A DNA stretch of 64,000 bases, from positions 1-64,000 of the forward strand of contig CALVBH010000033.1 of assembly GCA_944325765.1 (NCBI GenBank). Reading direction: 5' to 3'. The DNA comes from an uncultured Bacteroidales bacterium (lineage in GTDB: Bacteria > Bacteroidota > Bacteroidia > Bacteroidales > UBA932). How positions within the stretch are numbered: position 1 is the stretch's first letter; each line of letters opens with the position of its first letter. The notes under the pieces were generated by a model. It made no database searches. It was not told the DNA's origin and saw only the letters and a list, made by a program, of their open reading frames with translations. A program made the position numbers and the translations under genes. Positions 27,961-36,222 of this stretch are shown one piece after another.

Positions 27961-30900
27961 ATGATGGATATGAAGAAAACAGGATATTTGTCATTGGCCG
28001 GTGCGGTGATGTTGGTCGCGCTGGTCGGCTGCGTAAAGAACCTTCAGGAGGAATTTCCTTCGGATATGCGCATAGACCTGAATGCGAAAGTGGCGGCTTC
28101 GGTACTCTCGAAAGCCTCAGTGGAAGGCAGTATCGACTACGATACCGATGCCGTTTTAGACATAACCCTCATACGCTGGGATCAAAGTACCGGAGGAGAC
28201 GCCACTTCGGGCAGGGAGGAACTGGCAGCCACCATGGAAACATACCTTCAGGACGGCAGCTGGCAGCGGCCGATAAATTTCGAAAAGCCGCAGTACTACG
28301 TCAGCAAGACCGATACGGTAGGCTTTGCCGGATGGTATCCGGATTCCGGTGATGACGGATGGGTAAAGACTGCGGAAGGTGCCGTCATCGCTGACGACAA
28401 CACCATGACATACAATATCGACGGAAGCACGGACGTGATGGTAAGTTCTTTCGCTACCGGAACCTACGAAACCGGGGTGGAACCTCTTCAGTTCCACCAT
28501 GCCCTGTGTATGTACAACATCTACATTTACGCCGTGGACAAGGACGCATCCGCCGAATGGGGAAAACTGACGGAACTGCAAATCAGCAATCTCCCTCAGC
28601 AGGTCATCATCAGCCTGCCGGAAGACATCACAAGCGGAAGACTGCCGTCCTACAGCTTCAGGTACGGACAGAATCCGCAGCCGTACGATTTCCCCGAACT
28701 GGAAACCGCTCCGCGTGATATCCCGTACGGAACACCGAATACGGCCTCAGCCCAGTCGTACATCGGCACGGTACTGAGCGGAGCACCCGGGAACGGGCTC
28801 ATAGGCATAAGCGCCAGGACAGAAAACTACTCCTCCGGCAATTCAGTATCCATCGCCAGGGACTTCACCCCGGGCTATACATACAACATCTTCATAAGAT
28901 TTTCATCCAAGGGTATCATAAACGCTGAAGTATCCGTAGCCGACTGGGAATACGACAAGGGCGACTATGTCATCGACGAGAATTTCCACCTGCTTTCGGA
29001 CCTCTCGAGATACGGCACCTCGAATTCGTACATCGTTTCATCGGCCAACAGAGGCTACAGTTTCGACTGTACGGTAAAAGGCAACGGAGTCAACGTGCTC
29101 ACGCGGCGCGACGGCAGCACCATAGTCCTTCCGGACAGGGACAACACGCTGAATCCGGCCAGACTCGAAATCCTCAGGAGCGATGCTATGACCAGGCTGA
29201 ACACCGCTACAGGAGAGATGGAGGTCATAACCGATCTGGACAAAAGGAAAAACGCGAAAATCATAGAACTGGTCTTCAACGAGCCGTCCAGCGGCAAGGC
29301 CGTCTTCAACGTGATAGGCAACAGCGACGATCCCGACGACTCACGCCTCATATACGAAGGAAACGTGAAAATCGGTGCTTTGGACGCTGCCGGAAATATT
29401 ATCTGGTCATGGCATATCTGGGTGACCGACAAGCCTATAAACCAGGGATATTCGAACGGATATGTGGCTCTCGACAGGAACCTCGGCGCCGTAATCCCGG
29501 ATGAGGAAGGGTTCAGGAAGGGTTACTCCCAGTGGGCCGGACTGTACTACCAGTGGGGCAGGAAAGACCCCATATTCCGCGCGACCGTAGCGACGGACGA
29601 GGAAGACCCCGAGTTCGCAGGGACCTGGGAACGTGAAGTGGTGGACCACCCTGTCACGGTAGCCGAGGCCCATCGCAACCCCGTGACCTACTACTATGAC
29701 CCTGCCGGGAACAACTGGACGACAGACACCGAAAACAACGAGCATTTCTGGGGCTACATTTCTATCCGGGATGATGTCCGGAAGACCCTGTACGACCCTT
29801 GCCCTCCCGGATACCGTGTCCCGGACAATCCATTGTGGCAGACATCGACCCCTCAGTACGGCAGCGAGGACATCCATACGCCAGACGGTACATTCGCAGG
29901 CTACAAGTTCAGGCTTTCGAACAATATCGAAGTATTCTACCCTACGGCGGAATGCATCGCCGACGGTCGGATGAGAAACAACGACAAGAGAAGCACGGAT
30001 GACCGGTACTATGTCTTCCAGAACACGGCGAATCCATACGATTCCGACCTGTACGGACACGGGGATGATCCTGCATACGAAGGCCTGTCCTATCATTTCA
30101 GGTACAATGAACGCGACCTCGGCGAAAATTATTCGGAAGTCCTGACGGCCGACAACGACAGGTACTATGCGGGACGTTCTGCAGCCTACCCTGTCAGATG
30201 CGTACTGGAAAGTTCGGCACCCGTAGTCACTGACCTGAGCGCCGTCCAGACAGCCAACTCCTATATCATAGAAAGGTCCGGATTCTACAGGTTCCGCGTC
30301 AACGTCAGGGGGAACGGAGTCACCGGACTGAACATCGAGGATGCCACGGAGCCGGGAAAAACCTTCTACCGGCCTTTCGATGCCAACATGGGTTCAGGCA
30401 TAAACATAGATGAAATAGCGAAGGTGGACATACTCTGGTGGCAGGGAGACCTGCGTGCCGGAAGCGCCTGGCGGAGTTTCGCCGCATCGGATCACTCGGC
30501 AGCGGAAATCGAAGATGAATGCCCTGTAGCCATTCTCGACGGCGGCGATGTCAGCGACGGTTTCGTCGTAATGTACGTGACCGTAAACGAGAATACCAGG
30601 GGAAATGTCGGACTGGCGGCATACGACACCAACGGCGGAATCCTCTGGAGCTGGCATCTGTGGATCCAGCCGGATATCTCTCTGGTACGGTTCGGAGACT
30701 ATACCCTGATGGACAGGAACCTCGGTGCCACATACGCTCCGTCAGGCGCCCTGACTACCACGGACGAAACAGACCATGACCTGACGGCCACTACCGGCTT
30801 CTTCTACCAGTGGGGCAGGAAAGACCCGTTCGCCGGGCCTCTGAAACTGATAGATTCGGGAAACAATACCCAGCCGTGGTTCCGGCAGGATGCCCGCGGA

Positions 30901-31551
30901 AACTGGTACAGGGAAACGACTTACCTCACCGCGACCAAAGGTACCATACCAGACTCCGTAAAGGATCCCCTGCATTTCTTTACCTCCGGAGACAACTTCT
31001 GGCAGACCAACTATACCAAGCCCGACGATGCCTCCAACGACCTTTGGGGCTACGTCGGCAGAAGCGGTTTCGAGGGCGACTCTTTCGCCAAGACGATGTA
31101 CGATCCCTGTCCTCCTGGCTACAGGGTCATGCAGCACAATGTTTTCCATACCGCCAATATCTGCAGCGACAACGCGAACGACAAATACACCCTTTACCGG
31201 AGCGACGGCAGCGAGTATGACTGCAGGTTCGGCATATTCTTCTCCTCCGACCTTAGAGCGATGGGAAATCTGCAGACCGGCCGTACCTGGTTCCCGAACT
31301 CCGGAGTCATCGCCGCCGACGGAGTCAATACAAGCGACGGCAATATCGGGAGGGTATCCACCGCCACTCCTATGGGTGCAGGCAATCCTCCGTCAGCCGT
31401 TTACTGCCGTGAAATGAGGTGGGAAAGGCTCGAGCATGGGTGGCTCTTCAAGTCTTATGACTATGAGATCCAGCAGAACAACGGGACCGGAGGCAACAGT
31501 TCCCAGTCATGGATGTCTGAGGGCCGTGTAGTAAGATGCCAAATGGAATAA
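27961..31551 (+). CDS. Very large fimbrial lipoprotein with two FISUMP-like modules
   Basis: 1196-aa lipoprotein with lipobox ALVGC near residue 22. Residues 1-340 are Mfa-like and end YTYNIFIRFSS. The rest is an internal duplication. Unit A starts NSYIVSSANRGYSF (near 354) and carries WSWHIW (480), LDRNLGA (504), YQWGRKDP (530), YDPCPPGYRV (610) and YPVRCV (742). Unit B repeats them as NSYIIERSG (765), WSWHLW (893), MDRNLGA (917), YQWGRKDP (948), YDPCPPGYRV (1045) and VVRCQ (1190). The LDRNLG, YDPCPPGYRVP and VRC marks are those of FISUMP domains. Size, position and added modules suggest a pilus-tip adhesin; the ligand is unknown. The start may be the ATG at 27961 or the MKK at 27970. Confidence 0.78.
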   Translation: MMDMKKTGYLSLAGAVMLVALVGCVKNLQEEFPSDMRIDLNAKVAASVLSKASVEGSIDYDTDAVLDITLIRWDQSTGGDATSGREELAATMETYLQDGSWQRPINFEKPQYYVSKTDTVGFAGWYPDSGDDGWVKTAEGAVIADDNTMTYNIDGSTDVMVSSFATGTYETGVEPLQFHHALCMYNIYIYAVDKDASAEWGKLTELQISNLPQQVIISLPEDITSGRLPSYSFRYGQNPQPYDFPELETAPRDIPYGTPNTASAQSYIGTVLSGAPGNGLIGISARTENYSSGNSVSIARDFTPGYTYNIFIRFSSKGIINAEVSVADWEYDKGDYVIDENFHLLSDLSRYGTSNSYIVSSANRGYSFDCTVKGNGVNVLTRRDGSTIVLPDRDNTLNPARLEILRSDAMTRLNTATGEMEVITDLDKRKNAKIIELVFNEPSSGKAVFNVIGNSDDPDDSRLIYEGNVKIGALDAAGNIIWSWHIWVTDKPINQGYSNGYVALDRNLGAVIPDEEGFRKGYSQWAGLYYQWGRKDPIFRATVATDEEDPEFAGTWEREVVDHPVTVAEAHRNPVTYYYDPAGNNWTTDTENNEHFWGYISIRDDVRKTLYDPCPPGYRVPDNPLWQTSTPQYGSEDIHTPDGTFAGYKFRLSNNIEVFYPTAECIADGRMRNNDKRSTDDRYYVFQNTANPYDSDLYGHGDDPAYEGLSYHFRYNERDLGENYSEVLTADNDRYYAGRSAAYPVRCVLESSAPVVTDLSAVQTANSYIIERSGFYRFRVNVRGNGVTGLNIEDATEPGKTFYRPFDANMGSGINIDEIAKVDILWWQGDLRAGSAWRSFAASDHSAAEIEDECPVAILDGGDVSDGFVVMYVTVNENTRGNVGLAAYDTNGGILWSWHLWIQPDISLVRFGDYTLMDRNLGATYAPSGALTTTDETDHDLTATTGFFYQWGRKDPFAGPLKLIDSGNNTQPWFRQDARGNWYRETTYLTATKGTIPDSVKDPLHFFTSGDNFWQTNYTKPDDASNDLWGYVGRSGFEGDSFAKTMYDPCPPGYRVMQHNVFHTANICSDNANDKYTLYRSDGSEYDCRFGIFFSSDLRAMGNLQTGRTWFPNSGVIAADGVNTSDGNIGRVSTATPMGAGNPPSAVYCREMRWERLEHGWLFKSYDYEIQQNNGTGGNSSQSWMSEGRVVRCQME

Positions 31552-31557
31552 CCGGAT

Positions 31558-34323
31558 ATGAAAAAGACAGTCATCATACTATTGTCAATACTGCCTGCGC
31601 TCTGGTCCTGCGAGACAGGCAGGCTCGACCCTGCCCTGCCGTCCGGTCCCGATGACGGCAGGGACCCGTACACGCTGAAAGTATCGTGTTCCGTGGAACA
31701 GATAGACGGCACGGGCCCGGGTATCGCCACCAGAGGCATAATCGGACAGACCACGATTACGTCACTCAATTCGAATTTCGTCAAGCTGGACGAGGCCGTA
31801 CGGGAAGGAGAGACCAGGGCATCCTATTCTCCAGCCGCCTTTACCGGCTGGGATGACACCCAGGCGAAAATCACCGATGCCACCATCCTTTCCGCCCCGA
31901 ACAACTACGAGGGAATCAACTTCCGCTCCGTGGTCTTCCGCCCGGCACAAACCTACCAGTTCACCGCCGATGAAAGCACCGAAGATGAAAACGATGTGGT
32001 AGGCTACATAAGCAGGATGGTCGGCTGGTATCCGAAAACGGAGAGGATACCGGCTACAGTGGACGAGAACAACGATTCAGTCTATTCCGACGTGGTTTTC
32101 AGGGATACCAGAAGCTTCATAGAGCACAACGGTGTCCCGTGCATAAGATTCGACCACAGATTAGACGGACAGACTGACGTGATGGTCAGCGACATGAGGG
32201 AAGGCAGGTTCGACATGGGCGAGACAGGCTTCCGGAACAACGCCATTTACGACAGGGATATCCAGCCCTACGGTCACATGTACACCGACTATATGGATCC
32301 GTCGAAAGGTTTCGACTACTGCAACTATTTTACTTTCAACCATTATCTGACCGGAATACGGCTGTATATCAAGGTCGACCAAAGCGATCTCAGCCTTATT
32401 TCCTGGAAGAGGATAACCAATGTGGTGTTCACGGACCAGCCGCAAAGCGTCACCATTGCCCTGCCTGTGGAACAGGCCAGGGCTGAAGGGGAAAACGGCA
32501 TTGTCCCCGGAACTACGGCGACTCTCGGGATAGAAGGGGTGAAGCCGGTGTTCGGAGAAGTACAGGAATGGTCGGATTTCACGTCGATGGATATCATCAG
32601 GACTCCGATGGCGGAAAACGATCCGGATTATCCGGAATTCGCCGAGACCCCCGATTACCCGATCGAGATGGGGCACACGGTAAATTACGACAAGGCTTAC
32701 CTCGGCTATATTCTGGCCAAGCCGTGCGATGAAAACGAGGAACTGGCTGTCGACATCCATACCGATGCCGGCGTGGTTACGCTCGGTATCCCGTCCGTTT
32801 ATGAGGCGAAAGATGCGGAAGGGAATGTGACGAAGACCAAAATCCTGGAGCCGGGGCATATCTACAATATCGTGATAGACCTGAAGACGGACGGAAGTCT
32901 CGATGTCGTGCTCGGCACGGAAGACGACAAGTCGTTCAGGAATCTGGCTCCGTACAATACGGAAATCCAGGATTTCGAATATTCGAACTGCTATGTCATC
33001 TCGCGGGATATGATGAAGATGACAGACGAAAGCGGGAATCCTGTGACAGATCCGGCAACGGGGGCGCAGAAATACTACGACGGCTTCTATTTCCAGGCGG
33101 ACGTGGTCGGCTGCGGGCAGAGAGGCATGAAATTCAGCTCCTCCTCCGGTCTCTATCCTGACGATGTGTACATCGACCCGCATTCGGTCAAGATTCTCTG
33201 GCAGGACAAACAGAATCTGATATCGCACGTGGAACTTCTGCACGGATACGTGCGGTTCATGCTGAATTCCGAATGCCGGAACTCTTTAGAGGGGAATGCC
33301 GTTCTCGCCGTCTACGACGGCAACGACGAGATTCTGTGGTCCTGGCATATCTGGGTAGAGAGCGACATTCGGGACATATCGTACAATACTCTCGAATATC
33401 GGGACTACGAGGATGCTGCTGCAGGCTCGAACTACTACAAGGACCAGTATCTGAGCTACCGGCTGAAAACCTATACGGGAGGGACCGGAGTTTCCATGAT
33501 GAACATGAATCTGGGGGCCTCGTCCGGAACATATACCGGCTCCGGTGACGTACTGGACACTTACGGACTGTACTACCAGTGGGGCAGGAAGGACCCGTCG
33601 CCTGGACCGGCTTCCTACGACTACTCCCGCGTGGACCTGAGCACGGCTCCGTACTATTATATGGATGAAGGGGTCCGCTCGAAAATATACGAATACCTTT
33701 CGAGCGCACCTTCTGTCCGGACAGCCGTGGAATATCCTCTGGAAATCATCGGCACTTCCTACACTGGAGGTACATATCCGTACGACTGGCTGTACTCCCA
33801 GAAAGACGACCTGTGGGGATACAATCCGGATTCGAAGAAAGTGGAGAACAAGACCATATACGACCCCTGCCCGTACGGCTACAGGGTGGCCGATGACGAG
33901 ATAGCGGCCCTGTTCGACCATTATTCCAGATCCGGCAGTGCCTGGAGAATCGACAACTACGGTGTCACTTTCCTGGGCAGCTGGAACAACAACGGTTCCT
34001 CCGACAACTTTTTCCCTTTCGCCGGATGGAAAGGCAACGACAGGGGCAGGACGGACAGGTCCCACGGCTGGCATGAAGTCGGGAATCTCGGCGACTACCA
34101 GGATGCCAGAATCTGCAAGAACGCGGTCTACTATGAGAACCACCGCGGCAGGAGTATGGCCATCAGGCAGTCGATGTTCACAAACGGGTCGTACCACCCT
34201 ATCGGAGTGGAACCTGCCTATACCGATAACCTGACACTCGACTTCGCGAACCGTACCTCCGCTTCCTCCGTCCGCTGCGTCCGCTACGACAGGACCAACA
34301 ACGAAGAACCTTCAGCCAATTAA
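31558..34323 (+). CDS. Large fimbrial lipoprotein with one FISUMP-like module
   Basis: 921-aa lipoprotein with a short signal and lipobox PALWSC at residue 17. Residues 1-460 are Mfa-like with the marks VGYISRMVGWYPK and PGHIYNIVIDLKT. A single module follows: NCYVISR (near 477), WSWHIW (591), MNLGAS (647), YQWGRKDP (672), YDPCPYGYRV (767) and SVRCVRYD (904). It matches both modules of the preceding gene, so three copies stand in two adjacent genes. It is the last gene of the locus, 6 bp after its neighbour and 124 bp before mraZ. A tip or alternative-tip role is inferred. Confidence 0.76.
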   Translation: MKKTVIILLSILPALWSCETGRLDPALPSGPDDGRDPYTLKVSCSVEQIDGTGPGIATRGIIGQTTITSLNSNFVKLDEAVREGETRASYSPAAFTGWDDTQAKITDATILSAPNNYEGINFRSVVFRPAQTYQFTADESTEDENDVVGYISRMVGWYPKTERIPATVDENNDSVYSDVVFRDTRSFIEHNGVPCIRFDHRLDGQTDVMVSDMREGRFDMGETGFRNNAIYDRDIQPYGHMYTDYMDPSKGFDYCNYFTFNHYLTGIRLYIKVDQSDLSLISWKRITNVVFTDQPQSVTIALPVEQARAEGENGIVPGTTATLGIEGVKPVFGEVQEWSDFTSMDIIRTPMAENDPDYPEFAETPDYPIEMGHTVNYDKAYLGYILAKPCDENEELAVDIHTDAGVVTLGIPSVYEAKDAEGNVTKTKILEPGHIYNIVIDLKTDGSLDVVLGTEDDKSFRNLAPYNTEIQDFEYSNCYVISRDMMKMTDESGNPVTDPATGAQKYYDGFYFQADVVGCGQRGMKFSSSSGLYPDDVYIDPHSVKILWQDKQNLISHVELLHGYVRFMLNSECRNSLEGNAVLAVYDGNDEILWSWHIWVESDIRDISYNTLEYRDYEDAAAGSNYYKDQYLSYRLKTYTGGTGVSMMNMNLGASSGTYTGSGDVLDTYGLYYQWGRKDPSPGPASYDYSRVDLSTAPYYYMDEGVRSKIYEYLSSAPSVRTAVEYPLEIIGTSYTGGTYPYDWLYSQKDDLWGYNPDSKKVENKTIYDPCPYGYRVADDEIAALFDHYSRSGSAWRIDNYGVTFLGSWNNNGSSDNFFPFAGWKGNDRGRTDRSHGWHEVGNLGDYQDARICKNAVYYENHRGRSMAIRQSMFTNGSYHPIGVEPAYTDNLTLDFANRTSASSVRCVRYDRTNNEEPSAN

Positions 34324-34373
34324 TCCCGCATCCACCATTCCGGGTGGTTCACGGGAAGCCCTGAGGAAAGAAG

Positions 34374-34408
34374 TGGAAAATTTTGGAAAATAGTGGAATA
34401 AAGTGGAA
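34374..34408 (+). promoter_or_regulatory. MraZ operator: four TGGAA boxes
   Basis: TGGAA occurs at 34374, 34384, 34394 and 34404, each followed by a 5-nt spacer, a strict 10-bp period. MraZ is known to bind tandem short repeats of this spacing upstream of its own gene (TGGGN in E. coli). The boxes end 9 bp before the -7 element, so binding would cover the -33 region and repress. Confidence 0.85.
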
Positions 34409-34417
34409 AATAATTCT

Positions 34418-34425
34418 TACTTTTG
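34418..34425 (+). promoter_or_regulatory. -7 box of the mraZ/dcw promoter
   Basis: TACTTTTG (then C) fits TAnnTTTG and lies 22 nt before the mraZ ATG. The -33 region overlaps the third MraZ box. Confidence 0.65.
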
Positions 34426-34447
34426 CGTCTGATAGCGACGCAAAGGT

Positions 34448-34900
34448 ATGGTCAGATTCATAGGAGAATATACAGGGAAGGTAGACGACAAGGGCAGACT
34501 GGTCCTTCCGTCTGCTTTCAAGTGTGCCGTAGCCGAAGAAAAAGACCTTAAATTCGTCATCAGAAAGGACATTTTCGAGAACTGCCTCGAAATGTTCACC
34601 TATCGTGAATGGGAAAGGCAGTCGGAGGAAATCAAGGCCAGACTGGACTTTCTGAACCGTCAGCACTCGCTTTTCTGGCGTGAATACATGCGCGACTGCG
34701 CAGTAGTGGAGCCGGACCCGAAAGTCGGCAGGATCTCCGTACCCCGGAAACTCCTCGAATCCATCGGAGTGGAAAAGGAGGTAGTATTCGCCGGGAACGA
34801 CTTCAAGATAGAAATCTGGGCCGCGGAAAAGTTCGGAAATTCCGCCTTGGGAGAAGAAGAGTTCACTGCACTCGCGGCCTCCATCCCGGACAGCAAATAA
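34448..34900 (+). CDS. mraZ: Transcriptional regulator / division protein MraZ
   Basis: 150-aa DNA-binding protein that forms a ring and represses the dcw operon. Two SpoVT-AbrB-like halves are visible: the first has YTGKVDDKGRLVLPSAFK (about residues 8-25), the second VVEPDPKVGRISVPRKLLE (about residues 80-98). It stands first in the cluster behind four TGGAA boxes, which fits autoregulation. rsmH follows after 8 bp. Confidence 0.95.
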   Translation: MVRFIGEYTGKVDDKGRLVLPSAFKCAVAEEKDLKFVIRKDIFENCLEMFTYREWERQSEEIKARLDFLNRQHSLFWREYMRDCAVVEPDPKVGRISVPRKLLESIGVEKEVVFAGNDFKIEIWAAEKFGNSALGEEEFTALAASIPDSK

Positions 34901-34908
34901 TTCGAGCC

Positions 34909-35817
34909 ATGTCCGAGTACCATACACCAGTCCTGCTGAAAGAAAGCGTAGAAGCACTCATAGTGAATCCGTCCGGCACCTATGCGGATGCCACATTCGG
35001 CGGAGGGGGGCATTCCGCAGCCATCCTTTCCAGGCTCGACGGCAGCGGCAGGCTCCTCGCATTCGACAGGGATGAAGACGCCATAAGGAACAATCCGATA
35101 AGCGATTCGAGGCTCACACTTATCCGGAACAACTTCAGGTTCATCCGCAACTTCGTCCTTTACGAGGGCTTCACTGACGGCATTGACGGAGTCATCGCTG
35201 ATCTCGGAGTGTCTTCGCACCAGTTCGATACGGCGGCACGCGGATTTTCTTTCCGCTTCGATGCGGATCTGGATATGAGGATGAGCAGCGCAAGCGAGAC
35301 CAGAGCCGCCGACATCCTGAACAGATACGGACAAGAGCAGATAGAAAATATACTGAAGCTCTACGGCGAGGTGGAAAACAGCAGGAAGATAGCTTCCCTT
35401 ATATGCAGATACAGGCTCGGGAAAGAGATAAGGACGACCGGAGACCTGTATGAAGCCATCGCCACCGCACTTCCAAGGCAGGCGGAACACAAGTTCCTGG
35501 CGAAAATCTACCAGGCTCTCCGCATGGAAGTGAATCAGGAAATGAAATCGCTGGAGAAGTTTCTGGAAGGGGCGGCGGCAGTGCTGAAGCCAGGCGGACG
35601 GTTAGTCGTGATTACCTACCATTCGTTGGAAGACAGGATGGTGAAGAATTTCATAAAGGCCGGAAATATCGGAGGCGAGGCGGAAAAGGACATATACGGA
35701 CGTACCGACGTGCCTCTGAAGGCCGTGAACAGGAAGCCGGTGCTTCCGTCGGAGGAGGAAATCGCCTCCAACACGAGGGCGAGAAGCGCAAAACTGAGAA
35801 TAGCGGAAAAAATATGA
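34909..35817 (+). CDS. rsmH: 16S rRNA (cytosine-N4) methyltransferase RsmH
   Basis: Methylates N4 of C1402 in 16S rRNA using SAM. The start EYHTPVLLKESVEAL, the SAM loop DATFGGGGHSAAIL (about residues 26-39) and IADLGVSSHQFD are all family signatures, as is the late VVITYHSLEDRMVKN. Length 302 aa is normal. Its TGA overlaps the next ATG (ATGA). Confidence 0.97.
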   Translation: MSEYHTPVLLKESVEALIVNPSGTYADATFGGGGHSAAILSRLDGSGRLLAFDRDEDAIRNNPISDSRLTLIRNNFRFIRNFVLYEGFTDGIDGVIADLGVSSHQFDTAARGFSFRFDADLDMRMSSASETRAADILNRYGQEQIENILKLYGEVENSRKIASLICRYRLGKEIRTTGDLYEAIATALPRQAEHKFLAKIYQALRMEVNQEMKSLEKFLEGAAAVLKPGGRLVVITYHSLEDRMVKNFIKAGNIGGEAEKDIYGRTDVPLKAVNRKPVLPSEEEIASNTRARSAKLRIAEKI

Positions 35818-36197
35818 TGACGGAGAACGGACAGCAGACAGAAGCACCGGAAAGCATCGGTGCAGGACAGCAGGACAGACCGCTGCGCCGGAAAATCCTG
35901 CGTTCGATAGGACGCGGGGAAATGTTGTTCGCGCTGATAAAGTTCGACAAGTATTTCCCTCATATCCTGTACGGCTTTTTCCTGATTTTCCTGGCTATTG
36001 CTGTCAATCTGATGATAGAAAGGACTTTGGTGGAAGTGGAGGAAAACAAGGCCGTCCTGTATGACCTGAAAATTTCGCTGACACAGAAAAATACGGAACT
36101 CATAGGATTGGAAAAGCTGAGTTCCGTCCAGGAAATGCTGGAAAAGGCCGGATCGTCCCTCACGATTCCGGATGAACCGGCGGTTTACATAAAATGA
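35814..36197 (+). CDS. FtsL-like division protein
   Basis: 127-aa bitopic membrane protein. One helix (about residues 46-66, YGFFLIFLAIAVNLMIER) is followed by a short coiled-coil-like part (about residues 68-110). This topology, the size and the slot between rsmH and ftsI are those of FtsL, which forms a trimer with FtsB and FtsQ at the septum. Sequence conservation of FtsL is poor, so the call rests mainly on position. An N-terminal cytosolic stretch of 45 residues is rich in Glu, Gln and Arg. Confidence 0.75.
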   Translation: MMTENGQQTEAPESIGAGQQDRPLRRKILRSIGRGEMLFALIKFDKYFPHILYGFFLIFLAIAVNLMIERTLVEVEENKAVLYDLKISLTQKNTELIGLEKLSSVQEMLEKAGSSLTIPDEPAVYIK

Positions 36198-36222
36198 CAC
36201 TTCAGACAAAACGGGACTCCGT

